Shown one piece after another: positions 34,601-45,807 of a stretch of DNA of 64,000 nucleotides; position 1 is the first letter of the stretch; each line of letters starts with the position of its first letter. The stretch comes from Liolophura sinensis. Taxonomy: Eukaryota > Mollusca > Polyplacophora > Chitonida > Chitonidae. Under the pieces are notes generated by a model. It was not told the origin of the DNA. It saw nothing but the letters and a program-made list of their open reading frames with translations, and ran no database searches. The position numbers and the translations under genes were made by a program. Location of the stretch: contig NC_088303.1 of NCBI RefSeq assembly GCF_032854445.1, positions 6,829,501-6,893,500 of the forward strand. Reading direction: 5' to 3'.

Positions 34601-35244
34601 ATGTCAAGCCAGAGTGTTTGCACGCTATTGACAACCCACCCTAACCCTCGCTGTGTCCATTTTTCTAGCATCTCCTGGATGGTGGGGAAGGCCTTATCTA
34701 GAGCCCCGTCAATGTCACCGGCCTCTAAGAGGGCCTCTTGTTTGTTGTGGAGTACTGGGCTGGTATACTCTTCACTGCCATCGGCGTTGTCCTTTCGCAG
34801 CTGAACCCTGAGGCCTAGTTGCAACTTAACCCCGTTGAGTGCCAGGATCTCTTCTTCCAGCTTCTGGCGAATAATGGCTCGAATTTTTTCTAAGAAGGCT
34901 ACTGGGTCCGTCCAAACGCCTTCGGGTACCTGTATCTGCCAGACCCGGAGGAGATTCCTTATGGCCTTGCCGGTGTTAATGAATTCTACTAATTTTTTTT
35001 TCTCCTAGCAATTCATCCATCTCCTCGTTACTGAGGAGGTTCTTGACGTCTTGCTTCAACTCCTCGTTACTTCGGGAGTTCTTGATGTCTTGCAGCCGCT
35101 TCAACTCAGCCACAGCCGTTTTATACCTGTCGAGGATCCCCTGCAGTTCTTCCAAGGCAATGCGGGACCGTGGGTAGTTGGGCCGCACACCTAGGAGCGT
35201 CTCAAACTCCTCCCGTAGTGCTCTAGCTTTTTATGGTGGTTCAT
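31693..35244 (-). pseudogene. Polinton protein-primed family-B DNA polymerase, broken
   Basis: It would replicate the element. The first ATG is at 35244 (MNHHKKLEHY), with a frameshift soon after and another near 34990. A helical N-terminal region is followed by a Cys/His cluster (HHCKHFCERCLHGY) and exonuclease box I in FIIYADFEAL. Shifts near 33935 and 33840 follow, then a Cys/His insert (ATCHVYQKPLG; SDHCHITGKYRG) and box II in VVFHNLRSYDGHLL. A deletion of roughly 80 bp near 33320 and a TGA/TAG-containing stretch come next. The polymerase core (33210-31933) is open for 426 codons and keeps motif A (YLDANNLYGWAM), motif B (KNNSVFGKSMEN) and motif C (YTDTDSLLLEI). A TAG at 31930-31932 precedes the last 79 codons (EKRIRHKQYKEVLFEKKI). 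It ends 25 bp from the convergent integrase. Confidence 0.9.
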
Positions 35245-35286
35245 TGCACGCGTGGATATCATCATTATACTAATAACATCAACTCT

Positions 35287-35607
35287 CTAATTGTAAATTT
35301 CGATAGCCGCCAGCCGTTTGAACTTATCTAAGAAAGCTTTGAGCCTCTGCTGTCTTTCACGCGTCTGGACCCTATTATATCCGCAGGCCATGCAAAGCCG
35401 AAATCGGTTTTTAACACCCCGACCACAGCTAATACAGGGCTTGGTGCCAAGACCTTTGCGCAGACGGTTTAGGTGAACACCACAGTACTCCCCCAGATAA
35501 CTCTTACCACAGAGCTCCGTGAAGCCGATGGGTAGCCACCGGCAATTATTGAGACCCTTTGTATACACAATTGGTGTAGAAGCATATCTGAGCAATGGGT
35601 ATGTCTA
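35287..35607 (-). CDS. Polinton small zinc-ribbon-like protein
   Basis: A frame of about 100 residues with eight Cys in pairs: LCGKSYLGEYCGVHL, then KPCISCGRGVKN, then LCMACGYNRVQ, ending in a basic helix (RERQQRLKAFLDKFKRL). The spacing suggests two zinc-binding knuckles, so nucleic-acid or protein binding is likely. No in-frame ATG is present near the start (the reading before LLRYASTPIVYTKG opens at a stop around 35608), so the start is unresolved or mutated. It lies between the polymerase and the right terminal repeat, on the polymerase strand. Confidence 0.5.
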
Positions 35608-35639
35608 ATAAAACCCCAGACGGGGCTGGGGGCCTCTAT

Positions 35640-35859
35640 TTGTTCTGGGGAGGGCACAAGGGGGGCGTGCGCCAGAACCTGTATACTAGAACTTCTGGAC
35701 CTCGCCGGGAATGGGGGCTGGGAGCCTCTATTTGCTAAGGGGAGGGTGCGCCAGAACCCCTCTTCCCTATACTACTATGTTTATATCTTTTCACGAGAAG
35801 GGGCTGGGAGCCATTTGCCAAATGGAGGGTGTGCCACAACTCCTATTCCCCATACTACT
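35640..35859 (-). repeat. Polinton terminal inverted repeat, right, with extra terminal unit
   Basis: Read inward on the minus strand, 35859-35777 is a terminal unit starting AGTAGTATGGGGAATAGG. At 35776 a second terminus-like unit starts (AGTAGTATAGGGAAGAGG), and this one aligns with the whole left repeat. The outer end is the true boundary, because only there does the flank (TTTGC) match the left flank. The right end thus has an added partial copy of the terminus. Confidence 0.85.
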
Positions 35860-37192
35860 TTTGCTGAACTTTTACATGAACAGAATAAACTAAGAGGTGA
35901 ACTGACAACAAGCTTGATTTCAGAGGTTTGCTGTGACCATTTTGCAACTATCACATGTCGCCCCATGTTGCAGTTGTTTTTTCACATCCGACAAACTCGC
36001 TACCATGAATCGCTCGTGAACATCATCTTCAAAATATTCAACCACTTTCAATGACATTCACTCTGTGACATTAACAATTAAAAAGCTGTCGTGAGCAGTT
36101 ACAATCAAAGCACAACTGAGATACATATATTGTTATCGGCAATATAAATACTGGCATAGTAAACTGTCTGAATATTAATTTCACTCATTTGCCTAGAACG
36201 TACCTTGCGTCTTTCCAACATTATTGAAAACTGTTACCTGCTTCTCCTTCCATGATCTTCCTTCGCTGGGCAGTTTTATTAAACTCCATTTGACCATTCG
36301 CCTTCCGATTATTGACCTAGAACGTCTATCTTGGTTGACGGCTGGTATTACCAGTGTCGACGTATTTCGACGCATAGAGAACATGAAAGAAGAATTGCAT
36401 GTGACATCAATGCATGCTTGAATGGACATGACAGCCGAGTGTGTTGGAGGTGATGCCGATTACGGCATCAGACGTCCATGATGATAGTGTATAAACCTTG
36501 CACGTGTTCGGCAAAAGCTCTACAAAGTCGACTTTGTATCCAATTTATATGACAGCAATGCTGGTATTATTGTTGTTAAATATAATAGTATAATCTTATA
36601 ATAACAACAAATCGTGATTTTCTAGTTTCGACTAGGGTTTAATTCTTTTTAACAAGTTCTTAAACACATCTATTTTCTTTTAACTTTGAATGTTCACATT
36701 GTGTCGAGAACCAATCACCGTCTCGTCTTTCAAACATGTTCTCTCCCCTATATGACTGAAATATTTCCTTCTTTGCGTTACGCCACAGTCAATCAATAGC
36801 AGTATGAGGTGAATTGGCAGGAGAAGATATCTCGCCGGTTATGTGTGACCATTTGCCAAGCAAAATGCAGTCATCTCTGCTCTACCTTTACTGTATATGC
36901 TGTAAGCCTTTGATAATATTGAAATAATAATATGAAAAATTGGAATAAAACTATATCTCAGGTGAATTAACCATTTGCAAGCTATCACACGGTTCTCGGC
37001 GATCTTATATTACGCGTACTCTCTATGCTGTAATTCTTTATGATACATGCATTATGCTTATGGAAGTTGTTTTCAGAGCAATTGGTTTTTAAATGTTAGA
37101 CTTGGCTAATTTCTGGTTTAAAGTTTGAAACTGTGTTACTTAATTATCTTTGCCCGCCGCCTTGACGGCATGCCTTGCAGGGTTAATATGGT
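35860..37192. other. Intergenic DNA right of the Polinton
   Basis: No gene is recognised. A perfect 8 bp-stem palindrome TGATGCCG/CGGCATCA (36452-36471) with a 4 bp loop is the only structured site seen. Confidence 0.5.
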
Positions 37193-37958
37193 TGTTATGT
37201 GCACGACTGCCGTCAGTTTCTAAATTTAGCTTGCCACTGTTTACATACGCTGAGTTCAGCGCCTGCTGTTTGCCTCTACCTTAGAATATTCCAGAATGCG
37301 CTCAGTTCGGTGCCTGTTTGTTTACATCAAGTGTTCAGGAATTTTCTTATTCTAGACAATTCCAAAAGGCTATATAAGACCCATGAAAGCAGGTCAAACG
37401 GGGAGAACAGAGAACGGAGAGAAAGGAGAATTATTGAGAGTTTGGATGCTTTCGCTGTGTATTACCTTAGTAGGCCCTTTGTGCTGAATTTTGGTGTATC
37501 TATAGCCTCTGGCTTTGTTATGTCTCCACCAAGCACTTGTTCAGTCTGAACTTGTATGTTTAATTTGTGCTCTTGTATACACAGTGCTTATTAGTACACG
37601 GACCCTGTCTGTGGAATTTTGTGTATATTTCGTCATACACTCAGTTATACTGTGGATTTTCCCTCTTGTGAATTTGCCTCTGAGCATTTATGCCTGTGTG
37701 GTATATGTATTGTGGAATATATGCGTCCGTTTGGACTTGACACCGTAAGTACTTTAGTATTTGTATGGATATTGCTATCCTTTCTTGTTAAACTTAAGTA
37801 CTTTAGTATTTGTATAAGTCTTATTATCTGTTCTTGTTAAGCTAATAAATTATTGTAAAATAAAATCTGCTGGTTTTGGTTACTTTTTTGTGCGGCTAAA
37901 CTGTCGTGTATTTCGAACAAGCCATCTCTTTATAATACAGACAGTTTGGGTCGTAACA
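37193..37958 (+). mobile_element. Solo LTR, copy 1
   Basis: A 766 bp unit starts TGTTATGTGCACGACTG and ends GGGTCGTAACA, giving the TG...CA and TGTTA/TAACA ends of a long terminal repeat. It matches 45047-45807 in inverse orientation over its whole length. Inside are a TATA box (TATATAAG, 37371-37378), a polyadenylation signal AATAAA (37844-37849) and two ~50 bp repeats containing aagtactttagtatttgtat. The flanks are tggt and cggt, a 4 bp duplication with one change. No internal retrotransposon genes are nearby. Open frames within it are not genes. Confidence 0.9.
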
Positions 37959-40900
37959 CGGTACATGTACAAAAATATGAAAATTATATACTTCTAGAAG
38001 AACGAAATTTGAAATAAGACGATGCTTTCAATTTTAACCCAGATTATGTCATGAGTGACATACATCACCATGTGGTTGAAGTCCAAAGAGAAAGCACTTT
38101 ATCAGAAAAGATTTCTCTCACTACAACAGCCTGGTGACATCAGTCTGGCCATTCCACTTGGTCGAGGCATTCCAATGCTGGTCCGGCCTTGTTTTATGTA
38201 ATGCGCATGTGATAATCTCCACTCCAGGAATGTCCCACGGTTGTCTATTTTACGTTCAGTTCATGTGACCAGACCCAAACCTGACCTCCAGGTCCCCTAG
38301 ACGGAATAAAACTGGGTACAAACATCAGTACAAAAAGCACCTCATTCGCTGGCAAGATTGGTGTGACGATAAATGCTCGAAATGACTTCATGAAACCCAC
38401 ACCGGCCACAGAGGGTGAACCCTGTCATCAGTCCAGTACATGCACCACTATTTGTATTATCTGTTGACAGCAGGACAATACGTCTTTGTATTCTTCTGAG
38501 TCAATTAGCCACGAAGTGCACGAACGGATCGAGTTTCGGTCGCAAATTCTCTACAAATAACAGAACCATTTTTATTGTTCACAGTTGTGTGTAAAATGTG
38601 TGTTGATTCACATCAGTGGTATTTTATACATGCTGTATATGCTATGGCGTATATATTTGAGAAGGTACAATTAGTTAAAACATTCTTGTTTATTGCATTT
38701 TACATTTTATACATGCGAAATACTCACATATGTGTTTGTTGGACTTGTTGGTACACGTATATAACTCAAATAAACTGAGACGGGGAAACTTTGGAATAAA
38801 TATTTACTTGTACACAAGAGATATCCCAGCGCTTCACGGCAAAGTTATGTATGCAGAAATATCGGTTTAATTCTCAGTTGAAAAAGGCCAAATGGACTTC
38901 AGAGATGTTATTGGATCGAGCATATAAATCATGGGCATTGAACTGTTTCGCTTAATTCCATCAGTCTGGTACCATACCATAATATTGGAAACTTCGACTC
39001 TTTCAAAACGCGTAGTTGTTGGCTTTGTACAATGTGCACACACAGTTGAGACTTGCTCTTACCACAATCCAGGAAGTCATGCCGAAATAATTTTCACAGT
39101 GGCCCACCTAGCCCTGTGAAGCCTAGGTGAAGGCCGGTCTAAAAAAGTAGAATCCACCAATAGGCTGATTTATGTATGTATTTACGTACATGTATGCACA
39201 TGTATGCTTGTAATTTTACGTCGTTCTTTTTACTTGTATGAAGACGAGAAGCCAGTAAGTGTGTGTACTCATACTTTATCTTCTTGTGGCATGGCCAGTC
39301 CATGTTGCCAAGGTGCTGCCACCACTGAGGTATCATGCCGAAGACACTGGAATCACATCCACCTGGTCTCTTTATACTCACACCCAGTCAATCAACAATG
39401 CTTTGATCCGAGGTCTACCGACTTCAAAGCGGAAGCCATATCCATTGGGTCTTCGAGGTAGTTTCTGATTGATACTGATCTAAAGATTTTACGCCAGTGT
39501 ACCACACAGCTCATCAACTCTTTAAATTATTATATTTACGTTCATGATGTTTAAAAAACTTGTTCCCATGATTAAACTTCATATCAGACATTAATAGGCT
39601 AATTATTTCTGAGGTGTTTGGGACCGGTATTCTCGCTGCAAGCACACAACGTCGTAATACGACTGAAATATTGTTGTAAGCGATGCTGAATATCAAATTA
39701 ATGAAGAACACTGTTTGAATTACAAAGACATGTAAAATTGCCGTAACATATTCAGTTATTGGTGTAACTGTATTTACGTAGCACGTCTTGTAGATGTACT
39801 CTACATCAAAGAACACAAGAACACGCTTAAAGGGCTTTCTCACTTCTAACTTTTCTACAGGCCCCGGGTCAACATATTCTTCTGCGTGACACTGGGAGTT
39901 TTTAGGTTCACACAGGGTAATATCAAGAGCAAAGCAGAGGGTATTGGATCCTGTTATTCAGCTGTTGTATATATGGGCGAGCCTGCGCTAATGGATTATT
40001 GTGTTGGTTTTCATAGACCTTTAGAGACATGCAGACAGTCGTGAGGGTCGCGTTACTGCTCGGATCTGCCCGAGGGACGCGCCCCTTGAAGCTCCGGCAC
40101 AAACGTGTTTGATCTGAGTCTGTACCTCCAGCAACACGGCTGTCACGACAATACAGCCGATGAAGTGTGGGATGTACGGGATGTATGGAACTTTTGAATC
40201 TATTTGTGATCGAATATAGCCATCTGTAATTCAAAACTGTGGAACTAAAGGGTATTGGCTATATGTGATAACTAGTTTGAACACTTGTGTCTCAGACATG
40301 TTATGAGTCATCTTGATATCATGGCAGATCAATGTAATCAGGATGTGAGATGTGCAATATGAGAGCAGATCTTACTGGTTTAACAGATGCAAAGTAAATG
40401 CAAAAATATGGAAAGAAAATCACATTAGGACTGGGATTTATGATTCACCAAAATCACCCCGCACAATCTTGGAAAAACCCTCACATTAACCAAGGGAAAA
40501 CACATGCTAACTTTGAAAAACCGCGCGTAACCCATCGGGGAAATCATCTAACAGGCTACATGTGAAGGTATTTGACAACTCCATCAACCAAGAGGCACCT
40601 TAGCCAGCAGCTCATGTATTACAGCCGTCTTGCATGGTATAAAACTATTTGACTTGGACCCAGTAACCGCACGAGATTTTATATAATCAAGAATAGTGTA
40701 GATTTTTATGTACTGCTTGTTCTTAAAGCTGTGGTTCAAGGGGCATCAACAGCACAAGCCCAACAGTTGATAGCAAGTCTGTTTGTATCGGCAATTTTCC
40801 TAGTAGTTTCTGTTGTAGAAATGATGTAGAAGAAGTTGCTTCTTTTTCACTCGGCTTACATGAGCCATGTGTGTATTTCATATTAGTCATGAACAAGACA

Positions 40901-41289
40901 AAAACGACAAAAGTGCATCACCAAAGATCAAGATAATTCATGCACTTTTTTGTGTAACACATGTTTGGCTTTATTGAATGTTTCTGTCCCCAACACCCTT
41001 GTGACGTCAAGTAGGATACTTAGTCAGTGATTTAAAAATATTTAAATATTTTGGAGAAAGTCTTGACGCATGCGCTGGGATTTTGATATGTGCCCCTAGC
41101 TGATCGTACAGCAATTGGGCCGAATATAAGATTTCGGAGAAATAATCCTGCGTAGTTCGGTAGGGAACATTTGAGATCAATTAGCGATCACAGATCATGC
41201 ATGTATATTAGTACAGATGCGGGACTTACCGCACAATAATGTCCACACTGTATACTCCATTAGTCCACACACAGCAGTAGTAGTATGGA
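37959..41289. other. Intergenic DNA, nothing assigned
   Basis: I checked both strands. Scattered frames of 60-110 codons (for example 39514-39843 minus) lack domains. A somewhat GC-richer stretch at 38090-38470 shows no convincing continuous exon. Confidence 0.45.
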
Positions 41290-41345
41290 GAGCAGAGATA
41301 CCCCAAGTGGAGATGTCATTGTACAGCTTGTGCATTTAGCGTAGA
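41290..41345 (-). mobile_element. Possible Penelope-like scrap
   Basis: The minus-strand reading LYNDISTWGISALHTTT resembles YKDVSTRDFSTLYTII of the relic at 9.8-11.2 kb. It is short and weak. Confidence 0.3.
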
Positions 41346-42269
41346 TTTTTCCAGTGAGGCACTGATTTTTTGTTTTAGGAATCCACATGCAGTAGACAAG
41401 TACAATTTTACTCCACTTATATATGTGTTTTTTTTTTCCAAAATTACTGGATTTCTTGCAGTACCTTTGTTAGCAGAGCGGATATTATTTTGGTGGTACA
41501 CGTAGACCATGTCCTTCACTGTAATAACCGTGACCCGTTAACATGTTTCAGAAGTGTTTATTTTAAATGCATGTTCTTATTTCATAATTTCATTGATTCA
41601 ATTTATTTAAAAAAATGCAGTTATTTTATAAATTCTTACATTTATTGAATCAATGCAACCATGGATGTTTCTCAACAATGTGCACCACCAAGCCGGATAT
41701 AATGGAAACCGAATTAACCATTAGGTGTGACCTGACTTGAGATTATAGTTGGATTGCAGTGTTTATATGTTACATGTTTAACATGTTACATATGAGCTAT
41801 TTGTATGTTAAACATGTGATGTTTATATAAACAAGTTGGGAGTCTTTATTATCTGTTGCATAAATTAAACATACTAAAGTGTTTAGGATATAAACATGAT
41901 TGGTGTTCAATAAGTGTTTACATGCTGTATGCCTACTGTGTTTACAAATTAAACATGTTGGATAAAAACACTTTTAAAGTGATACAAGAGGTAATGAAAT
42001 TAAGCACGTTTATTTGTTGCAAAGAGATTTTTATCACTCATTTAAATGTTAAATATCAGTTTTACAGTATAGATGCGGCATTGACGCGAGTTTTGTCTGG
42101 ATATTTGTGTCCCTGAGATTCAATTAATGTCGCAGTATACTGGTGTAACGGGAAGGTACACATTAACCCCTTACTTCGAGACAGAAGTGATGATTTTCGT
42201 GTTTTAATATTTCCTACAGACAGCACATTAAGGTCGTGATTAAATATGCGTTAGTTGTTACTGGACGTG

Positions 42270-42420
42270 CTTAGCTCTTCTTCAAAAACTGTATAGTAAT
42301 AATTTTTGTAGTCAAATATAACATCTTTAGGAGCATCCTCTGCTTGAATAATAACCTATTTTCTTTCAAGGTCAGCAAGTAGCTTTTGCTCGGTAGGATC
42401 GTTCAGAACAGACCACGTGA
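42270..42420 (-). mobile_element. Penelope-like fragment
   Basis: The minus-strand reading gives VLNDPTEQKLLADLERK, a stop, then AEDAPKDVIFDYKNYYYTV. It is colinear with VLKDPTVQETLADLHSKF and DRTPNNVIFICKNYYYQI in the 9.8-11.2 kb relic. Confidence 0.65.
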
Positions 42421-42884
42421 TTGTCTAGGAGGAAAACGAAACTAGATTACAGGGGAATCTCCACGTATACAGTTTAGCGAATTATCTACAATTGCTAAGA
42501 AAATGTCCCTGGGCAGATATAACAGTATTCGGTTTCATAGTCTGTAATTGGTTGTCACAAAAATCAATATTTTGCATCACTTCCGCACTGTCATAATGTA
42601 ATGGCTGATGCCCCAAAGAAAAAAAGTGAGATAAAATTTCCGACAAATGTGTCTTTATAATATAACAGGTAATTGAAGAACAGCCTTAACAATCTTCTCA
42701 CGTCTTTATCTCTGGGGTAAACTTTGGCAAGCTGGACATGAACAAAATTCTTTAATTTGGGTTGTAGACTTTAAATGTCTTGGTAATGAAATAAAGCTGG
42801 TAAAAGTCCTTAAGTACACTAAAGCGCTGGGAGTTATATAGGCTTCACCAGTATGATTCTACCGTGAAGTAGGCGCTGTGCTTA

Positions 42885-43215
42885 CATATGTTTAGAACCA
42901 CTTCTTCCTCGTTCAGCCGTTCTGCGACCAGATGGGAATTAGCAGAATTCTGACTCGTGGTTATTAAACGAGAGTCCAAACTGATGTGATAAGACATGGG
43001 AATTAGTCAAAATCCTGAAGCAAATGATGTTAGGTCATTTTACTCGATTTGAAGGGCTGGGTCCAATCATCGAGAGAGTGAGGTGGACAAGACAACCAAC
43101 AATTTGAAGGGATTTTGAGGCATTTCGATTTAGCGGTTGCAGTTTGGCGGCATACTGTAATAGAAGTTCTTTACTATACAGGATGGCGGTCAATTTTAGT
43201 GTGTCTAAAGTAAAC
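42885..43215. repeat. Unclassified interspersed repeat, copy 2
   Basis: Same family and orientation as 19130-19475, with blocks in the same order but many indels. Class unknown. Confidence 0.5.
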
Positions 43216-44657
43216 CAGAGAGTTTTACGCCACGATGTAGAATGTCCCCCATGCCAGACTTACAAATACACAGTATATGGGGAACAAATCGGGTTTTCAG
43301 AGAATGTCAGGCATTACCAACCGCCGCCGGTCACTTGGCCACCAATTTAAAATACTGTAGGATAGAGAATAAATCCAGAGTAGCCAATACGCTGTAACCA
43401 TTGGCAACTGGTCACATGTGGAGTGCCAAAAATTCCTGTTCCAAGTCTTAGAATGAACAAGCAGCTCGCGTGCGTTGTTGTTCGGGGTCTCATGATCTCC
43501 ACTCACATGTGCACTTCCCTTCTCTTAGCCGATGGAAAAGCAAATGAATGATTATGGCTTAATATGTTCAGCCATACTGTCGCGAAGCACGAGGGGATGA
43601 GGTTTTCGATATGTTAGTGAGAATAAAAACGAAACAAATATGTTCAGACATATTCAAAATTTGACCAAAAAAACCCATCATGTTTTATAAATATTATACC
43701 TAGAAATCCATATACATACAACTTTTTATCCATAAAGAATTACTTATAGGGCTCTCAAATATTTTATAACAGCATCGACAGCGATGGTTTAAAACAGATC
43801 ATGTATAGAGTTGACTGAGTAGAATCTTTGTCGAACATGGACAAAGCCCGCACAGTCAGCCAGGATATTTTTGATGCCGTATTCAGCACCACATCCAGCA
43901 CACTCTGGGGCAGAAACCCCGTCAAGGATAAAATTGTGAGTTAGACGTGAATGCCTATTACAACACCTTTTTAAAGCTACTTGATCTCTATCGTAAGTAT
44001 ACAAATTAAAACTAATGACAGGGTGAACACTATACAATTTATTATAGACACGAAGGTTCCATTCACCCTGCCTAAGGCAATAAATATATTTAAGAATGTC
44101 TGGTCGAAAATCAGTATACGGGATTTTAACTTTTGATATGGATTTATTTAGGGCAGTCGTTGCCTCCCTGTCTACAATATGACTCGGTAACCAACAGAAT
44201 GGAATATCTTTACATCTTTTTGCATATCATTGTTTTCTGGGCACGCCAGAAGAAACATATGGTAAGACCAAAGAGTATAGCCCTAGCCTCAGCAAAGAAG
44301 ACTGAAGAGGAGGATGGAAGATGAAGAGAAGAAACCCGCTGTTCCAAGACAGCCGCAGACGCAACTCTGTCCTCAACTTTTATACTGACCCATCAGTATA
44401 CATAAATTTATAATCCGCAAAGTTAGCCTTAATTTCAACAAAACTTTCTAAACAATAAGAGGATTTGTACTGGGTTTGTTTTGTTTAGGTAGATCAAATA
44501 TTAGTTTAGGCTGTGGAGAAAGAGACTCCGGAAAAGACACCGGAGCTATATCCTTTAACTTGATGTTCACAACCACAATATTGTCTCGTATACGATGACC
44601 AAACGGAGAGACCTTGTTAGGACATTTTATTACATTTATCTACATTTGATGGATTGA

Positions 44658-44956
44658 GTGAGTGAGTTCTTGGGGTTTAACGTCGTACTCAACAATTTTT
44701 CAGTCATATGACGACATTAGGGTGCATGTGCCTCCTTGTTGCAGGACGGATTTCCATCGCTCTTTTATTTAGTGCTGCTTCAATGAGACGACAAGTAAAC
44801 CACCCCGCCCGAGCCATTATACCGATACGGGTCAACCAGTCGTTGCACTATCCCCTTATGCTGAACGCCAAGCGAGGAAATTACAACTTCCTCTTTTAAA
44901 GTCTTAGGTGTGACTCGATCAAGGATTGATCCTGAATCTGCCGGTCCCGAAGCGGA
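44658..44956 (-). repeat. SINE family 2, full length, nested in LINE A
   Basis: A 299 bp insert. An 11 bp direct repeat TGATGGATTGA lies on both sides (44647-44657 and 44957-44967). The minus strand ends in GACGTTAAACCCCAAGAACTCACTCAC, a LINE-like tail with short repeats. LINE copy B, uninterrupted at the same place (near 48160), shows the empty site. Confidence 0.92.
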
Positions 44957-45046
44957 TGATGGATTGAAAGCACAGTCGTAGGCAAAGTTTGTTGGATGAA
45001 CTTAAGCTCTGAAGCATACTGAAGTACGAGTTCAATACGTTGGTGA

Positions 45047-45807
45047 TGTTACGACCCAAACTGTCTGTATTATAAAGAGATGGCTTGTTCGAAATACATG
45101 ACAGTTTAGGCGCAAAAAAAGTAACCAAAACCAGCAGATTTTATTTTACAATAATTTATTAGCTTAAAAAGAACAGATAATAAGACTTATACAAATACTA
45201 AAGTACTTAAGTTTAACAAGAAAGGGTAGCAGTATCCATACAAATACTAAAGTACTTACGGTGTCAGGTCCAAACGGACGCATATATTCCACAATATATA
45301 TACCACACAGGCATAAATGCTCAGAGGCAAATTCACAAGAGGGAAAATCCACAGTATAACTGAGTGTATGACGAAATATACACAAAATTCCACAGACAGG
45401 GTCCGTGTACTAATAAGCACTACGTATACAAGAGCACAGATTAAACATACAAGTTCAGACTGAACAAGTGCTCGGTGGAGATAGGATATAACAAAGCCAG
45501 AGGCTATAGAGACACCAAAATTCAGCACAATAGGCCTACTAAGGTAATACACAGCGAAAGCATCCAAAACTCTTAATAATTCTCCGTTCTCTCTTCTCTC
45601 CTTTGACCTGCTTTCATAGGTCCTGTATAGCCTGGTGGAATTGTGTAGAATAAGACAATTCCTGAACACTAGATGCAAACAAACAGGCACCGAACTGAGC
45701 GCATTCTGGAATATTCTAAGGTAGAGGCAGACAGCGGGCGCTGAACTCAGCGTATGTAAACAGTGGCAATCTAAATTTAGAAACTGACGGCAGTCGTGCA
45801 CATAACA
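45047..45807 (-). mobile_element. Solo LTR, copy 2, nested in LINE A
   Basis: A 761 bp LTR of the same family as 37193-37958, in the opposite orientation. It has perfect 4 bp flanks GTGA/GTGA (45043-45046 and 45808-45811). It interrupts the LINE reading frame after GANEPS, and the LINE sequence resumes on the far side. Copy B near 48250 shows the empty site. Confidence 0.95.

Larger units (their letters stand above)
21080..35859. mobile_element. Polinton/Maverick element, degraded, complete ends
   Basis: This is a 14,780 bp virus-like DNA transposon. It has terminal inverted repeats, a family-B protein-primed DNA polymerase, a retrovirus-type integrase, a packaging ATPase and a major capsid protein, the gene set that defines Polintons. 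Its ends read AGTAGTAT and ATACTACT. The pentamer TTTGC lies directly outside both (21075-21079 and 35860-35864). Polintons are known for 6 bp target duplications, so one base has probably changed. Nearly all genes carry frameshifts, stops or deletions. I found no recognisable adenovirus-type cysteine protease gene, which many Polintons encode. The GC content clearly exceeds that of the flanks. Confidence 0.95.

Noticed and set aside
35740-35776. Inner AGTAGTAT as the right end of the Polinton
   Set aside because: The bases outside it (atgttt) do not match the left flank, whereas those outside 35859 do.
21080-35859. A free adintovirus or other exogenous virus rather than a transposon
   Set aside because: The insertion has terminal inverted repeats, short direct flanks and an integrase gene, and it is decayed in place. 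Polinton is the simpler label, though the groups overlap.
37199-37840. Open frames of 73-116 codons in the 37.2-37.9 kb region, repeated at 45.2-45.8 kb
   Set aside because: They lie inside the LTR unit, change frame between copies and have no domain. The repeat has LTR ends, so these are non-coding.
39514-39843. 109-codon minus-strand frame
   Set aside because: Hydrophobic AT-driven composition, no motif and no neighbouring exon.
41757-41970. Cluster of aaacatg/catgttt motifs as a regulatory array
   Set aside because: The motifs are short, AT-rich and irregularly spaced. They may be only local sequence bias.
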